Source: Mesorhizobium sp. WSM4306
Lineage (GTDB): Bacteria; Pseudomonadota; Alphaproteobacteria; Rhizobiales; Rhizobiaceae
Direction of reading: 5' to 3'
Assembly (NCBI RefSeq): GCF_007003975.1
Contig: NZ_VFTC01000040.1
Location: 1-45,306, forward strand
Length of the DNA: 45,306 nucleotides
Of this stretch, positions 16,586 to 24,270 are shown one piece after another. The notes under the pieces are model-generated. The model searched no databases and was not told the DNA's origin. It worked only from the letters and a program-made list of their open reading frames with translations. Each line of letters opens with the position of its first letter. Positions within the stretch are counted from its first letter, which is position 1. Made by a program: the position numbers and the translations under genes.

Positions 16586-16660
16586 GAGCGCAGAACTCCG
16601 CTTACGGGGCGCAATTGGGAACGCGCCCCATTTTTTACCCCATTCCGAGCGCCGCAGGCC

Positions 16661-17000
16661 TTACACAGCGGCTTGCTTTTTGTAAGGACCGCGAACCATC
16701 GGCTTTTCAGCTTCCTTCGCCTCGATCAGCGCAACGATGTCCGCAATCTCCCAAAGCTTGTCAGTGACGCCGGCGGCCATTGCTGGTGGATGCGCACGAA
16801 ATTGTAATACATGAAGTGAAGCGCGACCGCATTGGCGTGAGCTTCCACCTTCTTTGAGAAGCCGTTGGTCAGGCGAGTGAAGCGGCGCATGTGCATCCGC
16901 ATGGTTAGGTTCTGGCGCTCTGCAAATGACGTGCTGACGTGCTTGGGATCGGGATTGCCTTCGATGGTCTCTTTGCGGGCACCAGTGCATTCAGCGGGGT
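16661..17000 (-). pseudogene. IS1-family-like transposase, 3' fragment with frameshift
   Basis: One minus-strand frame carries STSFAERQNLTMRMHMRRFT and LTNGFSKKVEAHANAVALHF, ending at YYNFVRIH. A second frame continues with PPAMAAGVTDKLWEIADIVA and ends in RGPYKKQAAV. These are consecutive parts of the C-terminal half of a rhizobial IS1-type transposase. At about 16785 a small deletion and frame change join them, removing the usual TLR-containing residues. The N-terminal half is missing altogether; homology begins near TGARKETIEGNPDPKH at about 17000. The protein is not functional. Confidence 0.8.
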
Positions 17001-17084
17001 CTTGGTCATGGCTTAAACATGGCATGCCCATTCGCCTTTTTCTAGGCGAGCGAGATGCTAACGGGCATATTCGTTGGCGGTCAG

Positions 17085-17104
17085 ATTTCAAACTGACCCA
17101 CTAC
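17085..17104 (-). repeat. right terminal inverted repeat
   Basis: ATTTCAAACTGACCCACTAC, exact reverse complement of the left repeat at 16181-16200. Confidence 0.8.
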
Positions 17105-17105
17105 C

Positions 17106-17113
17106 CGGCTTTC
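17106..17113. repeat. right target-site duplication CGGCTTTC
   Basis: Same 8 bases as 16172-16179, marking the right border of the insertion. It lies 51 bases from the 3' end of the cadherin-like gene. Confidence 0.7.
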
Positions 17114-17163
17114 GGCCGGCGTGACGTGCGCGCCAAGGGATTGAGCCATCGCGTCGTGCCGGT

Positions 17164-19692
17164 TCAGACGAGCCAATCATTGAAATGGAATTCGTAGATA
17201 TTGCCGTCGTTCTCGGTTGGATTCGAGTCATTGTCCACGCCCCGATCGACGATATAGAGGCTCATATGATGGCTCGGATCGTCGCTGCTGGGCGCCAGCG
17301 CCAATCCGGCCGGTTTTTTCAAGTTGGCTGAGGAGATATCGAGCGTGCCCAAAAGCTCCCCTGTCGTTGTAACCATTGCCACTGAGTTGCGCGACTGAAT
17401 GATGTAAAGGAGGTCGTTGACCGGGTCATACGCGATGCTTTCGTCAGAGGGGGTTCCCAGCGCGCGCGCAGAAAAACTCGTTACGATGTCATCGCCGCCC
17501 GTACTCGCGACGCCGTCGAATTTGCCATTCTGACCTGGTGCGACGGTGTAGATCGTCTGTGTTGAGCCATCCGCGACATACAGGACGCCACGTTTGGTAT
17601 CATAGGCAATGCTTTCCGGGTCCGTGCTGCCAAATGCCGACGTCCTGAACGAGGTCACGATGTCGTCGGACGTATTGTAAAGTCCGTCCTTGCCGGGGTT
17701 CAGTTCGTACACGCTCTTGGTGCCGGTATCGTCCGCGAAGAAGAGATGGTGGTTAGCAGGATTATAAGCGATCCCGGCGGGCTCGTCGGAGAAACTGACG
17801 GTCGTGAGTGTTCCCACAAGATTGCCGCTCAGAGTCGTTTGGTAGAGATTCTTGCCGGTAAAAATGGACATCTCGTCCACTTCACTGTCGGCAACAAGCA
17901 GCGTGCCCAAGTGAGAGATATAGACGATATCAGTGGGGTCGGGGCTCGGCGGCGACCACAGCGAAGTCGGGATAGTATGTGCCAGGGTCAACGACGTCGG
18001 CAGCTGGTTGGCCATGACGTTGACGTTGAAGGCGTGGGTATCGGTGCTGCCATCGGACGAGGTGGCCGTGACGGTGAGGGCGATCGACGGCTCCGACGCC
18101 GCGTTGAGCGTGCCGGTACTCGAGCGCGTGATGACACCGGTGCTGGCATTGATGGCGAAGCGGGTGTCATCGATCGTGTAGGTGACCGTCGATCCGGCAT
18201 CGGGATCCTTTGCCGAGGCGGTGATGCCGATCGCCGTGCCGGCGGCGGCGTTCTGGCCAATCTGGTTGGCGGCGGGGTTGGCATCCGGCGAGGAGTTGAA
18301 AGCGACCGGCTCAGGGCTGTTGAGGACGGCAAGGCTGAAGGCCTGGTTGGCGGTGCTTCCGTCGGAGGAGGTTGCCGTCACTGTCAGATTGATCGACGGC
18401 TGGGTCTCGAAGTCGAGCGTGCCGGTGGCTGAGCGCGTGATGACGCCGCTGCTGGAATTGATTGCAAAGCGCGAGTCATTGATGCTGTAGGTGACGGTCG
18501 ATCCGGCATCGGGATCCGTTGCCGAGGCGGTGATCCCGGTGGGGGCACCTGCCGCGGCAAGCTCGGCGATCTGGTTGGCGGCGGCGTTGGCGTCGGCCGG
18601 GGTGTTGAAGGCCACCGGATTGCCGGATCCAGGCAGCAGATATTCTATGTGCAGCAGCGGTGCGCTGGCCGGATTGTATTCGTATGAATCGGCCGTGCGC
18701 GTGCCGGTGCCGGTGACCATAAATGCCATGTCGTTGAGCGCCGCCCAACCCGAGCGGTTGACAATCTCCTGCACGATCGCCGACAGGTCCGGCGAGCGCT
18801 CGGCCAAGCCGTGGGCGCCCACGGTGGTCCACGGGTCCGGCGTCCAGGCGGCGGACGCGTCCGTCGCCGCGCGCGAGGACACGTTGAAGCTGACGCTGGT
18901 GAAGGCGCTCGCGTCGTCGGTGTCTTCGCCCTTGATCAGCAGCGAGGTCGCGCCGGTCTTCACCTCATTGGCCTGGAACTGGATATAGGCGCTGGTGATG
19001 ATGGCACCTTGCGGTATGTCGATCCCGGTGAAGCGGATGCCTACCGTCTGGCGGGTGCTGCTGTCATAGCCCAGCTCAAGGTCGTTGATGTTGGTCGAGA
19101 TCGAGCCCGAGCCCTTCTCCTCGACATCGTCGCCGGCGGTCGCCACCCTAGTCTCGAAGATCGGGTCGATCGCACTAGAGCTGGCAGCAAGGAGGCTGCT
19201 GGTGGTGACCGCGGCGCGCGTCGAGACCGTGCCGACGTCAGCAACTGCCTCAGGGATAGTGGTGGTAGAGGTCAGAAAGCTGTCGGCGTGACCCTTTTCC
19301 ACATTGTGCCACAACCCAGAGGCCTTCGCCGCAAGCCTGTCGAGAAGCGTGCTGTCCAGATGAATGCCAAGTCTGGCTGCCGCCTCGGTGAGGCCAGTCG
19401 GTTTCAATCCGCCCTCGTTCCCCCATGCCGGCGTGATCTGATGCTCGGAGACGAGATCGAGCGGGTTTGTGGCGGGATCAAAGCTGGTGGTTTGATTGCC
19501 CTTGCCGGTTTCGGCAGCGAGCCCATCGCCAAGCTCGGAGAGTACGCGCGGAGTCTCGCTGCCGCTCGCTGATCCGCTGGGCTGGGCCCAATTGTCTATG
19601 TTCAGCCCGTCGCCTTTGATCCAGGCGTCGATGCCGAACTCCGTCATCAAGAGTTTCGCGTCACCCCAGGGAAGCTCAGGCAGTTTAGCCAT
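17164..19692 (-). CDS. large surface/secreted protein: beta-sandwich, two cadherin-like repeats, beta-propeller
   Basis: 842 residues. The order is: a unique N-terminus without signal peptide (1-190); a beta-sandwich module (about 191-350; IRFTGIDIPQGAIITSAYIQ, as in DNRLRE-like domains); two near-identical 103-residue cadherin-like repeats (357-562; DPDAGSTVTY, RFAIN.S.GVITRS.TGTL, LTVTATSSDGST); and an NHL/SMP30-like propeller with repeated SIAYD.....LYVAD blades (575-835). The C-terminus NDWLV (Asp plus hydrophobics) fits type I secretion, like the RTX protein at 755. Cadherin-like repeats occur in the PrsDE-exported Rap adhesins of Rhizobium, so adhesion or EPS-matrix binding is plausible. 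AAAGGAAAT lies 5 bases before the ATG. No RTX nonapeptides are seen. Confidence 0.85.
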   Translation of the reverse strand: MAKLPELPWGDAKLLMTEFGIDAWIKGDGLNIDNWAQPSGSASGSETPRVLSELGDGLAAETGKGNQTTSFDPATNPLDLVSEHQITPAWGNEGGLKPTGLTEAAARLGIHLDSTLLDRLAAKASGLWHNVEKGHADSFLTSTTTIPEAVADVGTVSTRAAVTTSSLLAASSSAIDPIFETRVATAGDDVEEKGSGSISTNINDLELGYDSSTRQTVGIRFTGIDIPQGAIITSAYIQFQANEVKTGATSLLIKGEDTDDASAFTSVSFNVSSRAATDASAAWTPDPWTTVGAHGLAERSPDLSAIVQEIVNRSGWAALNDMAFMVTGTGTRTADSYEYNPASAPLLHIEYLLPGSGNPVAFNTPADANAAANQIAELAAAGAPTGITASATDPDAGSTVTYSINDSRFAINSSSGVITRSATGTLDFETQPSINLTVTATSSDGSTANQAFSLAVLNSPEPVAFNSSPDANPAANQIGQNAAAGTAIGITASAKDPDAGSTVTYTIDDTRFAINASTGVITRSSTGTLNAASEPSIALTVTATSSDGSTDTHAFNVNVMANQLPTSLTLAHTIPTSLWSPPSPDPTDIVYISHLGTLLVADSEVDEMSIFTGKNLYQTTLSGNLVGTLTTVSFSDEPAGIAYNPANHHLFFADDTGTKSVYELNPGKDGLYNTSDDIVTSFRTSAFGSTDPESIAYDTKRGVLYVADGSTQTIYTVAPGQNGKFDGVASTGGDDIVTSFSARALGTPSDESIAYDPVNDLLYIIQSRNSVAMVTTTGELLGTLDISSANLKKPAGLALAPSSDDPSHHMSLYIVDRGVDNDSNPTENDGNIYEFHFNDWLV
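18007..18624 (-). repeat. two tandem 309-bp direct repeats within the cadherin-like gene
   Basis: Units 18316-18624 and 18007-18315 encode successive cadherin-like domains and are very similar at the DNA level (for example a shared GTCGATCCGGCATCGGGATC). Such close similarity suggests recent duplication and possible copy-number change by recombination. Confidence 0.75.
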
Positions 19693-19830
19693 GTTGGATT
19701 TCCTTTTCGCATTTCTCTCGATTAAATCCGGAATTGCGACGTGCCCGACAGAGCGTCAGTTCCGATACCCAGATCGAGCATGGCGGTAACGCAGCGCACG
19801 AAAGCCGCGGCCCAAATGTTCTGTCGTTGA

Positions 19831-21417
19831 CTAGTCAATTGCCTTCTTCATCCTGGGCCAGGCGGGCGCTACCGCAGCGAGCAAGCGCAGCAGTGATTGC
19901 CCGTCTCGCCCAAGAAACAGCGAGGGCAGGATCCAGCACAGCAGCAAGCCCCCGGCAGATGCCAGCAATGCCGTATCGATGAGCAGGGGAAGAGGAGATA
20001 GATGGAACTCGCGCAGCCGTTCCACCAGTGCCCAGACGCCGGTTCCGACAACGCCCGCGAGCGCGAGCCCGGGCAGGTGTGCCACAAGGAAGTCCCCCCA
20101 TGTCATCCCGGTCACGCGGAGGCTCAACTGTGCCATGAGCAAGAAGTTGATCCCGAAGGCCGCGCCGACGCCGAACGCCACGCCCTCTATGCCCCAGAAT
20201 TGCCCTATGAGGGAGCCGGCGAAGACGCCGATGGTAAAAGCCGCCTGGCGCCAGGCGCGAGCGTAGACCGTTCCTGTTGCGCGCGAGACGGAATCGCTAA
20301 GCTTGTAGCTCGTGCGGAACAGCATGCTGAACGCTAGAATCTGGAGCGGGGCGACTACCCCTACCCATCCTCGCCCGAGAATGACCGCAACCAGTTCCGG
20401 GGCGACGATCGCCACGACCACACTGGCCGGCAGGACAAGCAGAGCGCAACCCGCGACTGCGCTGCGATAGGCACGAGCAAGCCGCGCGGGCTGCTCCTGG
20501 ACCAGCGCCATGGTCGGGAACAGCACCCGATCGAGAACCTGACCGACGATGACCGCGGGCGTCGTCATCAGTTGTGACGACAGGCCGTACAGTCCAAGTG
20601 CATCGGCGCCGAGCCAGCGGCCCACGACAAGCCTGTCCGCTTGGGTGGCCAGGTAATTGCATACCCGGGCAATGGTGAAACCGCTTCCGAAATAGAGCAG
20701 TTCGATGATGGTGCCCCGCTCAAGCAAAGGCCGCATCGGATGCGGCTGACCCGCGAGCAGCACGACCATGCGGATGAATTGCTGGATCAGGAGCGCGCCG
20801 ACAAGGGCCCAGATGCCGAAGCCGAGCCAAGCCAGGAGCGGACCGGCAATGACGTAGCCCATCGCGAAGGCGCAGGCATCGACGAGCGCCAGCCAGCGAA
20901 ATCGCAGCGCGCGCTGGGCCGCGGCCAATGCGACCATGGAAGCCCCTTGGAAAAGGAACACCAAGCAGATGACGCGAACGACGGGAGCCAGATCGGCGAG
21001 CCGAAGGAGGCCGGCAATTGCCGGTGCCATCGCCCAGACCAACGCGGACACAGATAGGCCGAGGAGGCACGACAAAGTGAATCCGACCCGAATATGCCGC
21101 TCTTCCAGTACAGGTCGTTGGACGATCGCGGGGGTAATGCCAAGTCCCTGGAAGATCGCCGAAAACTTGATGACGATCAGCGCTGCCGAGTAAAGACCGA
21201 ACTCATTGGGCGATAGCAGCCGGGCCAGGATGAGAAGAGCGACAAGCTCCGCGAGTGCGAGGGCACCCATGGACAAGGACGTCCAGAACATGCCCACGAC
21301 ACTTTGTTTTGCCAGCCCGCGCCTGTTGTTGCTCACGTCTGTCTCCACTCCTCGGCCGACCGAAACAGGTTGCGTCGACCCTGGATCCGCCGAGCGACGG
21401 CTGATGCTCGGCGACAT
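19831..21417 (-). CDS. polysaccharide flippase (Wzx/ExoT-like, MOP superfamily)
   Basis: 528 residues with about twelve membrane segments. The early motif LLILARLLSPNEFGLYSAAL is typical of the polysaccharide-synthesis branch of the MOP flippases, which move lipid-linked repeat units from the cytoplasmic to the periplasmic face of the inner membrane. A polar 35-residue N-terminal extension precedes the first helix, and the ribosome binding site before ATG 21417 is weak, so a start up to about 30 codons later is possible. The sulfotransferase gene lies 78 bases upstream on the same strand, and both probably belong to one transcript. Its partner polymerase would be the Wzy-like protein at 10274-11554. 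Confidence 0.9.
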   Translation of the reverse strand: MSPSISRRSADPGSTQPVSVGRGVETDVSNNRRGLAKQSVVGMFWTSLSMGALALAELVALLILARLLSPNEFGLYSAALIVIKFSAIFQGLGITPAIVQRPVLEERHIRVGFTLSCLLGLSVSALVWAMAPAIAGLLRLADLAPVVRVICLVFLFQGASMVALAAAQRALRFRWLALVDACAFAMGYVIAGPLLAWLGFGIWALVGALLIQQFIRMVVLLAGQPHPMRPLLERGTIIELLYFGSGFTIARVCNYLATQADRLVVGRWLGADALGLYGLSSQLMTTPAVIVGQVLDRVLFPTMALVQEQPARLARAYRSAVAGCALLVLPASVVVAIVAPELVAVILGRGWVGVVAPLQILAFSMLFRTSYKLSDSVSRATGTVYARAWRQAAFTIGVFAGSLIGQFWGIEGVAFGVGAAFGINFLLMAQLSLRVTGMTWGDFLVAHLPGLALAGVVGTGVWALVERLREFHLSPLPLLIDTALLASAGGLLLCWILPSLFLGRDGQSLLRLLAAVAPAWPRMKKAID

Positions 21418-21495
21418 GCCCGCAATGTCCCGATCGCATTAGTCATGATGGGGGCTCGGCCGCCGTGCCGACCGCCCGCGCCTTACGCGCCTCAC

Positions 21496-22374
21496 CTATT
21501 GAAGAAGCGACGGAATTTCGTAGCGATAGAATTCCATCTCATCCCGGACCTCGGGTATGATCGCCGTCAGGTCTTTCTTTTCGAGGCGGAGCCACTTCTG
21601 CTGGCGGCCAGGGTCGATCATCTCCTTGGCCTTGCGAGCGATATCGTCGGTGCAATTCAGCCCGCAATGTTCATAGATGCGGCGCAAGACCAACTCCGGA
21701 TCCTGTATCAAATCCTCATAGCGAAAGGACAGCACGCGGCCGTTGCCCAGCCTGGCGAGATCTTCTCGAGCCCTTCGATTGCCACGCGCCCACTGGCGCG
21801 CGATCACCGTCAACTTTTCATGCTCCTTCAGATCCCGATCTATTCCATTGTAACGTGGCCCATAGATCGATGTGTATTTCCTCCCAAGCAGTCTTTTCGT
21901 GACCATCTGTTTTACAACATCTTTTGCGTAATAATGGATTTGTGTGACAGGGGTGATTTTCAAGAGGCGTATTAGTCCCTTGATAGACTTTGCTCGCTGC
22001 CACTTAAGCTCCATCGAGCTTATGTACGAAAATGGGTTCCTCGTAATATAGAGGAATATAGCCTCCGGAAAAATCCGGTGCACAAACGGCACGCGCAAGA
22101 CGTTGGCAGGCGTGTTTTCCATGATTTGCCGGTCACCGTGCCGTGACTGATAGTCGAGGAACCGGCCGCGAATGTAACGAGCGACCCTATCGGTGGCATC
22201 GGTTTCGACGAATTCGTCATGACGCCGCGCCGGATCGGCGTATAGCCACAATGTCTTTGGCTCGTACCAGGTAACGATGTCGGGGTGCAGCCCGATCAAT
22301 TTTTGTGCAATTGTCGTCCCCGACCGATAGTTGCCGATCAGAAAAATCGGAGGTTTCAGCTCTTTTTCTGTCAT
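21496..22374 (-). CDS. PAPS-dependent sulfotransferase
   Basis: 292 residues. The 5'-phosphosulfate-binding loop FLIGNYRSGTT is at the N-terminus (about residue 11), and the 3'-phosphate-binding segment IFLYITRNPFSYISSM follows at about 105-120 with the conserved Arg and Ser. There is no signal peptide, so it acts in the cytoplasm, presumably on a lipid-linked oligosaccharide or on a glycolipid. ATG 22374 is preferred, with GGAG 8 bases upstream; GTG 22377 is directly adjacent. It sits between exoF and the flippase, so sulfation of the EPS repeat unit is the natural reading. PAPS would come from CysNC at 3102-5027. The C-terminal half is Lys/Arg-rich, in keeping with an anionic acceptor. Confidence 0.9.
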   Translation of the reverse strand: MTEKELKPPIFLIGNYRSGTTIAQKLIGLHPDIVTWYEPKTLWLYADPARRHDEFVETDATDRVARYIRGRFLDYQSRHGDRQIMENTPANVLRVPFVHRIFPEAIFLYITRNPFSYISSMELKWQRAKSIKGLIRLLKITPVTQIHYYAKDVVKQMVTKRLLGRKYTSIYGPRYNGIDRDLKEHEKLTVIARQWARGNRRAREDLARLGNGRVLSFRYEDLIQDPELVLRRIYEHCGLNCTDDIARKAKEMIDPGRQQKWLRLEKKDLTAIIPEVRDEMEFYRYEIPSLLQ

Positions 22375-22751
22375 CACAAGTCTCCGTCGCTAAAGGGTGA
22401 GCCAGGATTACGCCGATCCGCACGACAAGCTGCGGATTGCACCCGCGATGCACGACCGGACGATAGGAAGGCGGCGCCGGGCGCGACGTAACGTCTTGCG
22501 GAGCGCCGCCGCACTGAGGAGGTGTCCGCTCTGCTCCGTTTCGACATGGGAATTCGGCCGCCGGAGGCGGTTCCGACGACTGCCAGTGCTGTCTCAAAGA
22601 TCATGTCAAGGTTCTGGAGATGAGATTCTTACCCCGGATAAGCCGGGGCCGGATCAGGTCGGCCGATCAAGGCACGAAGCAACAATGTTGCGGAGCGACG
22701 ACGGTAGGCCTGCAGCAAGCCCGTGTTCGATGGAGCGGACACCCGTTGGTG
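22375..22751. other. gap between exoF and sulfotransferase
   Basis: About 377 bases with no convincing gene. A short hairpin (CCCCGG-ATAAG-CCGGGG, 22632-22648) lies about 100 bases downstream of the exoF stop in minus-strand terms and could attenuate or end its transcript. The sulfotransferase gene may therefore have its own promoter here. Confidence 0.4.
22632..22648 (-). terminator. small hairpin downstream of exoF
   Basis: A 6-bp GC-only stem with 5-base loop, without a T-run. It is a weak terminator candidate. Confidence 0.3.
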
Positions 22752-24125
22752 CTATTGGCCGACAATGCTTGGCTGAAGTGCCGGTCCTTCGGCATTGGGT
22801 GCCGCCGTTGTTCCAGACGTGTCCGGTGCGTAGAACCCCTTGTTGGCCACAACCGAAACCTCGATGACGTCGCCGGCTCTGACTTCCGTATTTTCATCGG
22901 CGACGATGTCGTGGGCGACTTTCTGGTCGCGCCTGAAAATCGAAATCTTCACAGAGTCTTGCAGGTCGTCGAAGGTCCTCTGTTCGCCATATGTGAAGAT
23001 GAAGAGAAGCTTATCGGCAACATACCTTATCTGACTTTGAATTTTTCCCAGCTCGACCTGCGTATCCTGCGTTTGCGAGATCAGGTCCATTTCATAACTC
23101 TGCTTCTTTTTTCTCAGCTCACTCTCCGAGTTCAGCATCGCCTGCTGCGCCTGCTCCTGCTGCAGTTCGGTCTGCGCAAGTTCGGCGCGATAGCTCGTAT
23201 GGGCTCTTTCCGCCGTCATGACATTCGAGTTGGTTATCAGACCTTTTTCCCGCAGCGACCGGGCAGACTGCAGTTCTTCAAGTTGAATGTTTGCGGTCTT
23301 TTCCCTTTCTTTTCGCGCGGCAGCGACCATAGCTACTTCCTTCCGGGCCCGATCCAACGAGACATCCAGATAAGAAATGTCGTCCCGATATGCGGTAAGG
23401 CGGGCGTCCAGTTGCGCTTGTTCGGACGCAATGATGTCGGCAATCAAGTGTCCGCCAAACTCAACCGGCGGATCCGCCGGAGCAACGAAGGATTTGTCCG
23501 CCCGGCTTTCCGCCTGAAGCCGGGCGAGCCGAACCTTCAGACGATATTCTTCGATCGCCAGACCTGCGCGTGCGCTGCGCAGATCAGCTATTTGCAGGGC
23601 CGGCTCCGTGTTTCCCGCGACGGTGGCCCGAAAGCCGCCGGCTATGGTGAGCGCATGGCGAACGGTAATTCCGGGTTGAAACGGGTACGATCCGGGATGA
23701 GCCACCGTTCCGGAAATAAAGAATGGCCGGTACTGACCGATCTCCACTTTCACGAACGGCTCGAGAATGAGCTTCTGCTGCTGAAATGCACGCTGAATGG
23801 CCTGCGAAAGGGCAACGCTGGTGAGGCCGCGCGCCTGAACATCACCCAACATGGGAAGTGATATCGAGCCCCGATCATCAACCACGACGTCCAGCGGATA
23901 GGATTCCTCGCCAATCACGGATACGCGCAGGACGTCGCCGGTGTCGAATGTATATCCATCCGCACGGGATGCATCTGCGGTGAGCAGAACAAAGGCAATG
24001 GCGAGACCACAAATCATTGCCAGCATGCGGCCGGCGACAGGTTCAAATCCGGGAAAAAGCCGTCGGCCCCAATCCTTCATTCGCAAAGGCTTGGAAGGAA
24101 AATGCTGGTCAGCACGCAAACGCAT
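22752..24125 (-). CDS. exoF: polysaccharide export protein, ExoF-like (Wza/Poly_export family)
   Basis: 457 residues. After a basic N-terminus, a hydrophobic segment (MLAMICGLAIAFVLLTADAS) acts as an export signal. The Poly_export domain follows (YTFDTGDVLRVSVIGEESYP, GSISLPMLGDV), then a soluble ligand-binding-type part (FFISGTVAHPGSYPFQPGIT). A long coiled coil (about 230-370) and a C-terminal beta part complete it. This is the layout of ExoF, the periplasmic/outer-membrane export component that pairs with ExoP. GGAG lies 7 bases before ATG 24125. No lipobox Cys is visible at the signal cleavage site, unlike Wza. The glycosyltransferase gene lies 132 bases upstream on the same strand, separated by a perfect palindrome. 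Confidence 0.9.
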   Translation of the reverse strand: MRLRADQHFPSKPLRMKDWGRRLFPGFEPVAGRMLAMICGLAIAFVLLTADASRADGYTFDTGDVLRVSVIGEESYPLDVVVDDRGSISLPMLGDVQARGLTSVALSQAIQRAFQQQKLILEPFVKVEIGQYRPFFISGTVAHPGSYPFQPGITVRHALTIAGGFRATVAGNTEPALQIADLRSARAGLAIEEYRLKVRLARLQAESRADKSFVAPADPPVEFGGHLIADIIASEQAQLDARLTAYRDDISYLDVSLDRARKEVAMVAAARKEREKTANIQLEELQSARSLREKGLITNSNVMTAERAHTSYRAELAQTELQQEQAQQAMLNSESELRKKKQSYEMDLISQTQDTQVELGKIQSQIRYVADKLLFIFTYGEQRTFDDLQDSVKISIFRRDQKVAHDIVADENTEVRAGDVIEVSVVANKGFYAPDTSGTTAAPNAEGPALQPSIVGQ

Positions 24126-24226
24126 CGTCGTACTCCGGTTGTGTTGCCTGCCGTCAGGACCAATCGATATTCGTCGACCGGAGCGTGACAGCAGGTGTTT
24201 GTTAAAGTTCGAGCAGCAAGCCTTGG

Positions 24227-24270
24227 AAATCCGTGCTCCTTCGAAGGAGCAAAGGGATCAAAATCCGTGC
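24227..24270. promoter_or_regulatory. 18-bp palindrome flanked by direct repeats
   Basis: TGCTCCTTCGAAGGAGCA (24234-24251) is a perfect palindrome with no central loop. The decamer AAATCCGTGC occurs at 24227-24236 and again at 24261-24270, around it. The block spans the last codons of the glycosyltransferase gene and the spacer before exoF on the minus strand. It may be an operator for exoF or a transcript hairpin; it lacks the T-run of an intrinsic terminator. Confidence 0.4.

Larger units (their letters stand above)
16180..17105. mobile_element. 926-bp IS1-like element with broken transposase and passenger gene
   Basis: The boundaries come from a 20-bp exact inverted repeat (16181-16200 and 17085-17104, TGGGTCAGTTTGAAAT at its core) plus the 8-bp direct repeat outside it. 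The right half holds a truncated, frameshifted transposase on the minus strand. The left 480 bases hold a complete small plus-strand gene with its own ribosome binding site and a possible promoter. In ordinary IS elements the transposase fills most of the length, so this is a non-autonomous derivative, like a mobile insertion cassette, that would need a transposase in trans. The matching duplication indicates that the whole unit moved together. Confidence 0.75.

Noticed and set aside
18811..19572. 253-codon plus-strand frame opposite the cadherin-like gene
   Set aside because: Antisense shadow, Arg/Gly/Ala/Asp-rich, no family and no ribosome binding site.
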